Positions 6,306 through 14,688 of a stretch of 30,909 nt of DNA are shown in pieces. Position 1 is the first letter of the stretch; each line of letters opens with the position of its first letter. The DNA comes from an uncultured bacterium (GTDB taxonomy: Bacteria; Bacillota; Clostridia; Lachnospirales; Lachnospiraceae). The notes below the pieces were generated by a model. It saw only the letters and a program-made list of their open reading frames with translations, did not search any database and had not been told where the DNA came from. The position numbers and the translations under genes are program-made. The DNA lies in NCBI GenBank assembly GCA_905214955.1, contig CAJMON010000035.1, positions 1 through 30,909 of the forward strand, given 5' to 3'.

Positions 6306-7247
6306 ATGATCACGACAGTTACCTTAAATGTAGCGATTGACAAAGCCTACGTCATTGATGCCCTGAATAAGGGAGAAGTGATGCGGGTGCAGAAATGCTC
6401 CAACACCGCAGGCGGAAAAGGCCTGAACGTGGCAAAAGTGGTGAAATTGTGCGGGGAGCCGGTGACGGCAGCGGGATTTGTAGGCGGCCACGCAGGAAAA
6501 TACGTGTGCGAAATGCTGGACGAAGCCGGTGTTCCAAACCGCTTTATCCATACCAAAGGGGAGACCCGTTCCTGCATCAACATCCTTGCCTCTGACGGCA
6601 GCTCTACCGAATTTCTGGAGCCAGGGGAACCGGTAGAAGAGGCAGATGTGGCAGCGTTCTTAAAAGACTTTGAAGAAGTCGTAAAAGAAAGCGATGTGGT
6701 GACCATTTCCGGCAGTATGCAGAAAGGCATTCCGGCGGATATGTACAGCCAGCTGATTACCAAAGTAAAAGCAGCCGGTAAAAAGGTGATTCTGGATACC
6801 AGCGGAAAGCTTCTGGAAAACGGCATCCAGGCAAAGCCGGATATGATTAAGCCAAATGACGATGAAATTGAAATGCTTTTAGGCGTCTCCGCAGACAGTT
6901 ATGAGAAGATCGTTGAGGGAGCGAAAAAACTTCATGCCATGGGTATTCCCATGGTGGTGGTATCCCTTGGCGGAGATGGTGCGCTTCTGGTAACTGAGGA
7001 AGGTGTGTTTCACGGACGTCCGCCGAAAATCCAGGTGGTCAATACCGTAGGATGCGGCGACTCCATGACAGCAGCCTTTGCAGTGGCGCTGGCTAGAAAG
7101 CTTCCGGTAAAAGAAATGCTGCGTTACGCTGTTGCAGTGTCTGCATCCAATGCCCTGACCATGAAAACAGGAAACTTCCGGCAGGAAGATATGGAAGAGA
7201 TTCTGCCCAAAGTGACCATTGAGGAAGTAGAAATTTTTCATAAATAA
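6306..7247 (+). CDS. PfkB-family hexose-phosphate kinase (1-phosphofructokinase / tagatose-6-phosphate kinase type)
   Basis: The 313-residue protein belongs to the PfkB (ribokinase-like) family, FruK/LacC branch. It begins MITTVTLNVAIDKAYVID, has the GGKGLNVA substrate-binding signature at residues 36-43, PNDDEIEMLLG and the C-terminal NTVGCGDSMTAAF with catalytic D252. Such enzymes phosphorylate fructose-1-phosphate or tagatose-6-phosphate to the bisphosphate. There is no fructose PTS gene or regulator beside it, so I leave the symbol empty. An upstream in-frame ATG at 6285 lies inside the SEC-C gene; ATG 6306 has GGAGG 8 bases before it. It lies between the SEC-C gene (2-base gap) and cbiK (30-base gap). 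Confidence 0.88.
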   Translation: MITTVTLNVAIDKAYVIDALNKGEVMRVQKCSNTAGGKGLNVAKVVKLCGEPVTAAGFVGGHAGKYVCEMLDEAGVPNRFIHTKGETRSCINILASDGSSTEFLEPGEPVEEADVAAFLKDFEEVVKESDVVTISGSMQKGIPADMYSQLITKVKAAGKKVILDTSGKLLENGIQAKPDMIKPNDDEIEMLLGVSADSYEKIVEGAKKLHAMGIPMVVVSLGGDGALLVTEEGVFHGRPPKIQVVNTVGCGDSMTAAFAVALARKLPVKEMLRYAVAVSASNALTMKTGNFRQEDMEEILPKVTIEEVEIFHK

Positions 7248-7277
7248 AAATCCAATCAAAAGGAACGGAGGAGAAAG

Positions 7278-8063
7278 ATGGCAGGAAATGCAATCCTAGC
7301 AGTAAGTTTTGGTACCAGCCACGCAGATACCAGAGAAAAAACGATTGACCGGATCGAGGAGGATATTCAAAAAGCCTATCCGGATGATAAAGTATACCGG
7401 GCCTGGACCAGCAAAATGATTATCAAAAAAATCTGGAACCGGGACGGTGTAAAGATTTTTAACGTGAAAGAAGCCATGGAGCAGATGAAGGCAGATGGGA
7501 TCAAAAATGTCCTTGTACAGCCTACCCATGTGATCAACGGTATCGAAAATGATCTGATGCAGGAAGATGTGAAAGCCTATGCAGACGCTTTTGAATCTAT
7601 TTCCTTTGGCACACCTCTTCTGACTACCGAAGAAGACAACATCCGGGTGGCGAAAGCAGTGGCAGAAGACCTTCAGCCGGGAAAAGAAAATGCACTGGTG
7701 CTTATGGGACACGGCACGAGCCATTACGCCAATTCCGTGTATGCAGCCCTGGATTACCGCTTCAAAGACATGGGATATGACAACATTTTCCTGGGAACCG
7801 TAGAAGCATATCCGTCTTTGGTATCCCTGATGAAGCAGGTTCATGCATACCATCCGAAAAAAGTAATTCTGGCCCCCTTCATGATTGTTGCCGGGGATCA
7901 TGCAAAGAACGATCTTTCCAGTGAGGAAGAAGATTCCTGGCGCAGCCAGTTTGAAAAAGAAGGATTCCAGGTAGAATGTCTCTTAAAAGGTCTGGGAGAG
8001 AATGAGACGATCCGCCAGATTTTTATTGACCACATCGAAGAAGCAAGAAAAGGAGAAGCATAA
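7278..8063 (+). CDS. cbiK: Sirohydrochlorin cobaltochelatase
   Basis: CbiK inserts Co2+ into sirohydrochlorin (or precorrin-2) at the start of the oxygen-independent cobalamin pathway. The 261-residue length matches Salmonella CbiK. Metal and catalytic residues are visible: H145 in LMGHGTSHYAN, the GTVEAYPS segment, and H208 in MIVAGDHAKND. There is no signal peptide, unlike the periplasmic CbiK-P forms. GGAGG precedes ATG by 6 bases. Only 3 bases separate it from hemA, so it is the first gene of the tetrapyrrole section of the operon and marks that section as serving vitamin B12. Confidence 0.94.
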   Translation: MAGNAILAVSFGTSHADTREKTIDRIEEDIQKAYPDDKVYRAWTSKMIIKKIWNRDGVKIFNVKEAMEQMKADGIKNVLVQPTHVINGIENDLMQEDVKAYADAFESISFGTPLLTTEEDNIRVAKAVAEDLQPGKENALVLMGHGTSHYANSVYAALDYRFKDMGYDNIFLGTVEAYPSLVSLMKQVHAYHPKKVILAPFMIVAGDHAKNDLSSEEEDSWRSQFEKEGFQVECLLKGLGENETIRQIFIDHIEEARKGEA

Positions 8064-8066
8064 ACC

Positions 8067-9305
8067 ATGGCCATTTGGATGATTGGCATTGACCACAACA
8101 ATGCAGGAATTGATGTGCGGACTGTTTTTTCCTTTACGAAGAAAAGAATCGGGGAGGCTCTGGAATCTTTCAAACAGGTTCCGGGGCTTTCCGGCTGTAT
8201 TCTTCTTTCTACCTGCAACCGGTGTGAGTTCTGGACAAGCACAACAGAAGAATTTACCGGGGATCTCTATGAGCTTCTGTGCGAGGTCCGGGAGATTCCG
8301 GAAGAATTAAAAGAAACGTATCGGGGATATTTTACAGAACGAAAAGACGATGAAGCTGTAAAGCACTTATTTGACCTGGCCTGCGGGCTGGATTCCAGAA
8401 TTCTGGGAGAAGATCAGATTATTACTCAGGTAAAAGATGCCCTGGCTATGTCCAGAGCAGCTTATGCGGCGGATAATGTGCTGGAAATTCTCTTCCGCAT
8501 GGCAGTGACAGCAGCCAAAAAAGTAAAAACAGAAGTGATTCTTACGGATGCCAACCAGTCTGTGATCCACCAGGCACTGGTAGTACTTGGAAAAGAAGGA
8601 TTCTCCGCCAACGGAAAAAAATGCATGGTAATCGGAAACGGAGCCATGGGAAAACTGGCAGCTACCGTTTTAAAAGAGGCAGGAGCAGATGTGACGGTCA
8701 CTGTCCGCCAGTATCGCAGCGGAATTGTGGAGATCCCAAGAGGGTGCGAGCGAATTGACTATGGAGACCGGATGAGCCTGTTTCCCAAATGCGATCTGGT
8801 AGTCAGTGCTACCGCAAGCCCCAATTATACTCTGAAAAAAGAACAGGTGGCAGCCGTGGCCCTGGATCATGACATGGTTCTTTTAGACCTGGCAGTGCCA
8901 AGGGATATGGAACCGGAAATCGGAAAGCTGTTTCACGTCCGGCTCTATGACATCGACTACTTTAAAGTGGATGTGCAGAGCGAAAAGCTGAAGGAAAACA
9001 TCCGGAAAGCAGAAGGCATTTTGGCAGAACAGATTGAAGAATTTTATGGCTGGTATGAGTGCCGGGATATCATTCCCCAGATTTCCGATATCAAGGAAAA
9101 AGCGGTACAAGATTGTGATTTACGTCTGACAAAGGTGTTCCGGGAGCTTTCCCTGGAGGCAGAGGAAAAAGAAAAACTGATTGCGGATATCAATATAGCG
9201 GTGTCCAAATCTATCAACAAGATGATGTTTGGACTGCGGGATCAGGTAAGCCGTCAGACCCTGCGGGAGTGTGTGGAAGGATTGGAGAAGGTGTATGAAG
9301 AATAA
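8067..9305 (+). CDS. hemA: Glutamyl-tRNA reductase
   Basis: HemA reduces glutamyl-tRNA(Glu) with NADPH to glutamate-1-semialdehyde, the first committed step of the C5 route. The 412-residue protein has the catalytic C50 in STCNRCEF, the conserved CGLDSRILGEDQI stretch near residues 107-119, the NADPH-binding VIGNGAMGK, and DLAVPRDMEP. A C-terminal helical dimerisation domain follows. AAGGAG lies upstream of ATG, inside the end of cbiK. The last 11 bases overlap the start of the next gene, which suggests translational coupling. The sequence has no precorrin-2 dehydrogenase extension, which some clostridial hem clusters carry. Confidence 0.96.
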   Translation: MAIWMIGIDHNNAGIDVRTVFSFTKKRIGEALESFKQVPGLSGCILLSTCNRCEFWTSTTEEFTGDLYELLCEVREIPEELKETYRGYFTERKDDEAVKHLFDLACGLDSRILGEDQIITQVKDALAMSRAAYAADNVLEILFRMAVTAAKKVKTEVILTDANQSVIHQALVVLGKEGFSANGKKCMVIGNGAMGKLAATVLKEAGADVTVTVRQYRSGIVEIPRGCERIDYGDRMSLFPKCDLVVSATASPNYTLKKEQVAAVALDHDMVLLDLAVPRDMEPEIGKLFHVRLYDIDYFKVDVQSEKLKENIRKAEGILAEQIEEFYGWYECRDIIPQISDIKEKAVQDCDLRLTKVFRELSLEAEEKEKLIADINIAVSKSINKMMFGLRDQVSRQTLRECVEGLEKVYEE

Positions 9306-11754
9306 ACTTGTGATCGGAAGCAGAGAGAGCCGTCTGGCAGTAATCCAGTCGGAGATAGTCATGAACTTTATCAAAGAACACTGTCCGGACATGGAGGTGT
9401 CCCTTCTGACCATGAAAACCACAGGAGACAAAATTTTGGATAAGACCTTAGACCAGGTAGGCGGGAAAGGACTGTTTGTCAAGGAACTGGACAAGGCCCT
9501 GCTAGAAGGCCGCAGCGATCTGTCTGTCCACAGTTTAAAGGATATGCCCATGGAAGTGCCGGAAGAACTGCCTCTGGAAGCATTTTCCAAACGGGAAGAT
9601 CCCAGAGATGTCCTGATCTTTCCAGAAGGAGCCAGTGAACCCGACTTTTCTAGGCCCATTGGGTGTGCCAGCAGGCGGAGAGTGCTCCAGCTTCGGGAAC
9701 TGTTCCCTGAGGCAGAGTTTGCGCCGGTGCGGGGAAATGTCCAGACCAGGATGCGGAAACTGGATGAAGGCCAGTACGGCGCTCTGGTGTTAGCAGCAGC
9801 GGGATTAAAACGTCTTGGCCTGGAAGAGCGCATTGGCCGCTATCTGTCTGAGGAGGAAGTGATTCCGGCGGCAGGACAGGGTATTTTAGCTGTTCAGGGA
9901 AGAAAAGGCGAGTCCTATGAGTGCCTGAAAGGATTTGAAGATCCGGATTCTGCGGCTGCAGCCATTGCAGAGCGGGCGTTTGTACAGTGCCTGGACGGCG
10001 GCTGTACCTCTCCGGTGGCAGCCCATGCAAAGGTGGAAGATGGAAAGCTGACACTTCTGGGACTGTATTATGGAGAAGCAGAGGATGCCTTCCTGCGTGG
10101 ACGTGTGACCGGAAGCAGCAAAGAAGCGAAAGAGCTTGGTGTATTCCTTGCCAAAGCCCTGGAAGCAGATTATGAGAAAATAGAAGATAAGAAACCAGGC
10201 TGTCTGGGAGAGCGCTCCTATGAATGGGCAGGTGATTCGAAAAAAGGCAAAGTCTGGCTGGTTGGCGCAGGTCCTGGAGATCCGGGACTGTTTACTTTAA
10301 AAGGCCAGGAGGTTCTGGCAAAGGCAGAGACTGTGGTGTATGATGCACTGGTAGGCCAGAGCATTTTAAATAAAATTCCCCAGGGTGCAGAGTTGATCAA
10401 TGTTGGAAAACGGGCCAGCCACCATACCATGGTCCAGGAGGACATCAATCAGGTGCTGGTGGAAAAAGCCCTGGAAGGAAAACGGGTAGTCCGGTTAAAA
10501 GGCGGAGATCCTTTCCTGTTTGGAAGAGGCGGGGAAGAGCTGGAGCTTTTGACAAAATATGGCATTCCCTATGAAGTGGTGCCGGGAGTGACCTCAGCCA
10601 TTGCAGTGCCGGCATACAATGGAATTCCTGTTACCCACCGGGATTTTTGTTCTTCGGTTCACATCATTACCGGCCACAAGCGCCAGGGAGAAGCCTACAA
10701 CATTGACTTTGAGGCCTTGGTGCGGACCAAAGGAACTCTGGTCTTTTTGATGGGTGTCAGCGCTCTGCCGGATATCTGCCAGGGACTTATGGGTGCAGGA
10801 ATGGAAGCAGAGATGCCTGCAGCCATTCTGCAGAAAGGCACCACAGCAGGACAGAAGCGGATTGTAGCCACGGTTGGCACACTGGAAGCAGAGGTGAAGC
10901 GCCAGGGTGTGGAGACACCGGCCATCATTGTGGTGGGAAAGGTGTGTACCCTGGCAGATTCCTTTGCCTGGTTTGAAAAACAGCCTCTGGCAGGAAAGAA
11001 AATCCTGGTGACAAGGCCCAAAGAGCTGATTTCCCAAATGGCAGGAAAGCTTCGGGAAAAAGGTGCAGAAGTGCTGGAGCTTCCGGCCATCCGCACAGAG
11101 GCCTTTCCAGTGGAAACAGATCTTGCAGAGGCATTGGAAGCCCTTGGAACCTATCAGTGGATTGTCTTTACCAGTCCGGCAGGCGTGCGGATTTTTGTGG
11201 AAGATTTAAAAAAGGCCAGAAAAGATATCCGAGTTCTGGCAGGAGCCAAGATTGCAGTGATTGGAACGGGAACCGGAAAAGCTCTGGAAGAGCGTGGAAT
11301 CTATCCGGATCTTATGCCAGAAGTCTTTGATGGGGACTCCCTTGGAAAAGCTCTTGCAGAGGAAGTAAAACCAGGGGACCGTGTTCTGATTCCAAGAGCG
11401 CTCAAAGGAAATCAGCAGCTGGTTGAAGCCCTGAAAGAAGTGCCTGGGGTGCAGGTGGATGACATTGGTACCTATGAGACGGTGTTTGAACATCAGGGCC
11501 TGATTGATGAGAAAGCAGAATTTGAGGCAGGTCACATTGATTATGCGGTGTTTACCAGTGCGTCTACCGTAAAAGGATTTGCAGAGGCCGTAAAAGGCCT
11601 GGATTTTGGAAAGGTTCGTGCCGTGTGCATTGGCCGTCAGACAAAGGCAGCCGCAGATGCTCTTGGAATGCAGACCTGGATGTCAAAGAAAGCGTCCATG
11701 GACAGTATTTTAGAGACTCTGGAAGAACTGTGCAAAGAAGAACATGAAAAGTAA
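9295..11754 (+). CDS. hemC-cobA-hemD: Triple fusion: hydroxymethylbilane synthase - uroporphyrinogen III C-methyltransferase - uroporphyrinogen III synthase
   Basis: One 819-residue frame carries three enzymes. Residues 1 to about 300 are HemC: KLVIGSRESRLA, HSLKDMP with catalytic D83, and the dipyrromethane cofactor cysteine C237 in GGCTSPVAAH. Residues about 318-555 are the SAM-dependent methyltransferase CobA/SUMT: VGAGPGDPGLFTLKG, RLKGGDPFLFGRGGEE, VVPGVTSAIA and GIPVTHRD. Residues about 565-819 are HemD: ILVTRPKE, WIVFTSPAGV and DYAVFTSASTV. Together they turn porphobilinogen into uroporphyrinogen III and methylate it to precorrin-2. ATG 9295 gives the normal HemC N-terminus and overlaps hemA by 11 bases; an ATG at 9271 lies deeper in hemA and is unlikely. 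No stop codon or frameshift separates the domains. CobA-HemD fusions are known in clostridia; addition of HemC is less usual. Confidence 0.95.
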   Translation: MKNKLVIGSRESRLAVIQSEIVMNFIKEHCPDMEVSLLTMKTTGDKILDKTLDQVGGKGLFVKELDKALLEGRSDLSVHSLKDMPMEVPEELPLEAFSKREDPRDVLIFPEGASEPDFSRPIGCASRRRVLQLRELFPEAEFAPVRGNVQTRMRKLDEGQYGALVLAAAGLKRLGLEERIGRYLSEEEVIPAAGQGILAVQGRKGESYECLKGFEDPDSAAAAIAERAFVQCLDGGCTSPVAAHAKVEDGKLTLLGLYYGEAEDAFLRGRVTGSSKEAKELGVFLAKALEADYEKIEDKKPGCLGERSYEWAGDSKKGKVWLVGAGPGDPGLFTLKGQEVLAKAETVVYDALVGQSILNKIPQGAELINVGKRASHHTMVQEDINQVLVEKALEGKRVVRLKGGDPFLFGRGGEELELLTKYGIPYEVVPGVTSAIAVPAYNGIPVTHRDFCSSVHIITGHKRQGEAYNIDFEALVRTKGTLVFLMGVSALPDICQGLMGAGMEAEMPAAILQKGTTAGQKRIVATVGTLEAEVKRQGVETPAIIVVGKVCTLADSFAWFEKQPLAGKKILVTRPKELISQMAGKLREKGAEVLELPAIRTEAFPVETDLAEALEALGTYQWIVFTSPAGVRIFVEDLKKARKDIRVLAGAKIAVIGTGTGKALEERGIYPDLMPEVFDGDSLGKALAEEVKPGDRVLIPRALKGNQQLVEALKEVPGVQVDDIGTYETVFEHQGLIDEKAEFEAGHIDYAVFTSASTVKGFAEAVKGLDFGKVRAVCIGRQTKAAADALGMQTWMSKKASMDSILETLEELCKEEHEK

Positions 11755-11777
11755 AAAACATACAGGAGGATGGAAGA

Positions 11778-12761
11778 ATGGAAATGCTTGTAAGACCCAG
11801 AAGACTCCGCGGAAGTGAAGTCCTCCGGAAAATGGTAAGAGAAACCAGAATGGATAAATCATCTCTGATTTACCCGATTTTTGTAAAAGAAGGAACGGAT
11901 ATCTGCGAGGAGATTCCCACTATGCCGGGACAGTACCGTTACAGTGTGGATACCATGTACAAAAAGCTGTCTTCTCTGGCAGATGCCGGAGTCAACAGTG
12001 TGATGTTCTTTGGAATTCCGGATCACAAAGATGAAGTAGGAAGCGGTGCCTACGATCCGGAAGGAATTGTACAGAAAGCTCTTCGGGAAGCAAGAAAACA
12101 GTTTCCAGACATGTATCTGATCACGGATGTGTGCATGTGCGAATATACTTCCCATGGCCATTGCGGCGTGCTGTGCGGACATGAGGTGGAAAATGACCAG
12201 ACCATGGAGCTGCTGGCAAAAACAGCCCTTTCCCACGTGGAGGCAGGGGCAGATATGGTAGCGCCTTCCGATATGATGGATGGACGTATCCGTGCTCTTA
12301 GGGAGTGCTTAGATGCCAACGGCCATTATACCACCCCCATTATGTCTTATGCGGTAAAATATGCTTCTTCTTTCTATGGACCTTTCCGGGATGCAGCAGG
12401 AAGCGCACCGGCATTTGGTGACCGGAAATCCTACCAGATGGATTATCACAACAGCCGGGAGGGCATCAAAGAGGCACTGCTGGATGTGGAAGAGGGTGCA
12501 GATATTGTTATGGTAAAACCGGCTATGTCCTTCTTAGACCTGGTAACCAGAGTCAAAGAAGCCGTGCATGTTCCAGTGGCATCCTACAGCGTCAGCGGAG
12601 AATATGCCATGGTAAAAGCAGGAGCAAGCTTAGGCTATATTGATGAAGAAAAGATCATCTGTGAGATGGCAGCCAGTGCATACCGTGCAGGAACCGACAT
12701 TTATATTACGTATTTTGCAGAAGAGCTGGCAAAGTTTATGGATGAAGGGAGAATCGGCTGA
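11778..12761 (+). CDS. hemB: Delta-aminolevulinic acid dehydratase (porphobilinogen synthase), zinc type
   Basis: HemB condenses two 5-aminolevulinate molecules to porphobilinogen. The 327-residue protein has the zinc-binding cysteines C119, C121 and C129 in DVCMCEYTSHGHCG, so it is the Zn-dependent class. The Schiff-base lysines are K194 (YAVKYASSFYGPFRDA) and K247 (MVKPAMSFLD). AGGAGG stands 8 bases before ATG. The last base of its stop codon is the first base of the hemL start (TGATG), so the two are translationally coupled. Confidence 0.97.
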   Translation: MEMLVRPRRLRGSEVLRKMVRETRMDKSSLIYPIFVKEGTDICEEIPTMPGQYRYSVDTMYKKLSSLADAGVNSVMFFGIPDHKDEVGSGAYDPEGIVQKALREARKQFPDMYLITDVCMCEYTSHGHCGVLCGHEVENDQTMELLAKTALSHVEAGADMVAPSDMMDGRIRALRECLDANGHYTTPIMSYAVKYASSFYGPFRDAAGSAPAFGDRKSYQMDYHNSREGIKEALLDVEEGADIVMVKPAMSFLDLVTRVKEAVHVPVASYSVSGEYAMVKAGASLGYIDEEKIICEMAASAYRAGTDIYITYFAEELAKFMDEGRIG

Positions 12762-14047
12762 TGAGCAGATCAGAAGAACTTTTTGCAAAGGCAGTGAATC
12801 TAATTCCAGGCGGCGTCAACAGTCCAGTACGGGCTTTTGGCTCTGTAGGAGAGACTCCCCGCTTTATTGACAGTGCAGACGGCGCTTATATGACAGATGT
12901 GGATGGAAACCGGTATCTGGATTTTATCAGTTCCTGGGGTCCCATGATTCTGGGACAGAATCACTCGGCTATTAAAGAAAGCGTCATTAAGGCCTGCGAA
13001 AAAGGTCTGAGCTTTGGCGCAGCCACGGAAAAAGAAGTGGAAATGGCAGAATTGATCTGCAGCATCGTTCCTTCTGTGGAAATGGTGCGGATGGTGAATT
13101 CCGGAACCGAGGCAGTGATGAGTGCAGTCCGGGCAGCAAGGGGCTATACTGGAAGAGATAAACTGGTGAAATTTATGGGATGCTACCACGGACACAGCGA
13201 CGCCCTTCTGGTTCAGGCAGGTTCCGGTGTCATGACTGCAGGCATTCCGGACAGTGCAGGCGTACCTGCAGGCTGTACCGCAGATACCCTGTCTGCTGTG
13301 TATAACGATCTTTCCAGCGTGGAAACCTTATTTGAGACCTTCCCAAATGAGATCGCAGCCGTGATTGTGGAGCCAGTGGCAGCCAACATGGGCGTAGTGC
13401 AGCCAAAGAAAGGATTCCTGGAAGGTCTGCGCAGCTTATGTACCCGTTACGGGGCCGTTCTGATCTTTGATGAGGTGATCACCGGATTCCGTCTGGGAAT
13501 CGATGGAGCCCAGGGGTATTTTGGGGTAGAAGCAGATCTGACCACCTTTGGAAAGATCATCGGCGCTGGAATGCCGGTGGGTGCTTACGGTGGAAAACGG
13601 GCTATTATGGAAAAGGTATCCCCTGCAGGACCAGTGTACCAGGCAGGAACCTTAAGCGGAAACCCGGTAGCTATGTCAGCAGGTCTGGCCCAGCTTACCA
13701 TTTTAAAAGAGCATCCGGAAATTTACCGGGAGCTCAATGAAAAAGGCGCCTGGTTCTTTGGGGAGATAAAGAAGATTTTGAAAGCCAAAGGACAGCCCTG
13801 GCAGGTCAATACCGAAGGCTCTCTTGGAAGCATTTTCTTTACGGATCAGAAAGTGGTGGACTACGCTTCTGCAAAGACGTCTGATACGGCAGAATTTGCC
13901 AGATACTTCCGGTATATGCTGGCAAATGGCGTGTATTTAGGCCCGTCCCAGTTTGAGGCAATGTTCCTGTCCGCAGCCCACACAAGAGAAGAACTTGGAA
14001 AGGTGCTGGAACTGCTGGAAAACTATCCGTGGCAGGAAACAAAATAA
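12761..14047 (+). CDS. hemL: Glutamate-1-semialdehyde 2,1-aminomutase
   Basis: HemL converts glutamate-1-semialdehyde into 5-aminolevulinate. The 428-residue protein is a class-III PLP aminotransferase: GGVNSPVRAF near the start, MVNSGTEAVMSAVRAARG, CYHGHSDALL, LIFDEVITGFR and the PLP lysine K265 in TTFGKIIGAGMPVGAYGG. The ATG overlaps the hemB stop by one base. It is the last gene of the operon and is followed directly by a strong terminator. With HemA it completes the C5 pathway to ALA, so the window has every step from glutamyl-tRNA to precorrin-2. Confidence 0.97.
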   Translation: MSRSEELFAKAVNLIPGGVNSPVRAFGSVGETPRFIDSADGAYMTDVDGNRYLDFISSWGPMILGQNHSAIKESVIKACEKGLSFGAATEKEVEMAELICSIVPSVEMVRMVNSGTEAVMSAVRAARGYTGRDKLVKFMGCYHGHSDALLVQAGSGVMTAGIPDSAGVPAGCTADTLSAVYNDLSSVETLFETFPNEIAAVIVEPVAANMGVVQPKKGFLEGLRSLCTRYGAVLIFDEVITGFRLGIDGAQGYFGVEADLTTFGKIIGAGMPVGAYGGKRAIMEKVSPAGPVYQAGTLSGNPVAMSAGLAQLTILKEHPEIYRELNEKGAWFFGEIKKILKAKGQPWQVNTEGSLGSIFFTDQKVVDYASAKTSDTAEFARYFRYMLANGVYLGPSQFEAMFLSAAHTREELGKVLELLENYPWQETK

Positions 14048-14060
14048 AAAGAAAAACAGA

Positions 14061-14097
14061 GACCCTGCGTCATATCATATGATGCAGAGTCTTTTTT
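14061..14097 (+). terminator. Terminator of the hem operon
   Basis: GACCCTGCGTCAT (14061-14073) pairs with ATGATGCAGAGTC (14079-14091) over 13 bp with two wobbles, followed by six to seven T. Confidence 0.92.
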
Positions 14098-14100
14098 ATG

Positions 14101-14297
14101 TCCTATGACACAAAAAACGCTCCGTGGGATGCGCACTCGCGCGAAGAAGAAACATGCCGCAAGCGACTGCGCTTGGCATATTCTTTCTTGTGCGCGGCAC
14201 AACGGCCAAAGTCCATGTTTGCAGGAAAATTTATCGGTGCTAAGCACCAGTGGCACTTGTTCAGCACACAGTTCCCATATCTCTGACAAAATCATGC
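14101..14297. repeat. Structured non-coding element between hemL and padR
   Basis: There is no gene here; the short frames on both strands lack ribosome sites. The DNA contains a long imperfect inverted repeat (about 14138-14196): CGCGCGAAGAAGAAACATGCC against GGCATATTCTTTC and TTGTGCGCG, with an inner GCAAGCG/CGCTTG pairing. A second motif follows at 14236-14248 (GGTGC-TAA-GCACC), nested in a GTGCT/AGCAC pair ending near 14267. It sits after a terminator and before the padR promoter, so it is not needed for either gene. It looks like an intergenic palindromic repeat of the REP/MITE kind; further copies cannot be shown here. Confidence 0.45.
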
Positions 14298-14326
14298 TTG
14301 ACAAATAATATTATATGATATATAGT
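14298..14326 (+). promoter_or_regulatory. padR operon promoter with overlapping palindrome
   Basis: Perfect TTGACA (14298-14303), 17 bases, TATAGT (14321-14326). The spacer and -10 box are overlapped by the palindrome TATAT-G-ATATA (14312-14322). PadR repressors commonly bind such AT-rich dyads in their own promoters, so this is a likely autoregulatory operator. Confidence 0.75.
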
Positions 14327-14364
14327 ATTGGACAAGAAATAGTAACGAAAGCAGAGGTGGCGGC

Positions 14365-14688
14365 ATGGTTTTTAATACAGGGGCAGCCCTTCTGGATGCG
14401 ATTGTCCTGGCGGCAGTATCCAGGGAAGAAGAAGGAACGTATGGCTATAAGATCACTCAGGATGTGCGGGAAGCGCTGGATGTTTCAGAGTCTACGCTGT
14501 ATCCGGTGCTGCGCAGGCTTCAGAAAGATGAATGCCTGGAGGCATACGACCGGGAATTTGCAGGAAGAAACCGCCGATATTACCGGATCACTCCCCGAGG
14601 AAGTGCGCAGCTGAATCTGTATATGACAGAATGGAAAGAATATTCAGCCAGGATTAACCGGCTGTTTACAGGGAGGAACGAGACATGA
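14365..14688 (+). CDS. PadR-family transcriptional regulator
   Basis: A 107-residue winged helix-turn-helix protein of the short PadR type (PF03551). It begins VFNTGAALLDAIVLAAV, continues GTYGYKITQDVRE and has the recognition part ESTLYPVLRRLQKDECL, then a wing with RRYYRITPRGSAQLN. GAGGTGG lies just before ATG. The stop codon overlaps the start of the DUF1700 gene (ATGA). PadR proteins paired with DUF1700 membrane proteins are known to govern membrane-stress or cell-envelope responses; the effector is not known. A longer frame starting at 14315 is an out-of-phase shadow. Confidence 0.9.
   Translation: MVFNTGAALLDAIVLAAVSREEEGTYGYKITQDVREALDVSESTLYPVLRRLQKDECLEAYDREFAGRNRRYYRITPRGSAQLNLYMTEWKEYSARINRLFTGRNET

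Noticed and set aside
9120..9833. 237-residue reverse-strand frame inside hemA/hemC
   Set aside because: It is low-complexity (Ser/Arg-rich) shadow coding from the codon pattern of the real genes.
14023..14304. 93-residue reverse-strand frame across the structured element
   Set aside because: It spans the hem terminator and the palindromes and has no ribosome site.
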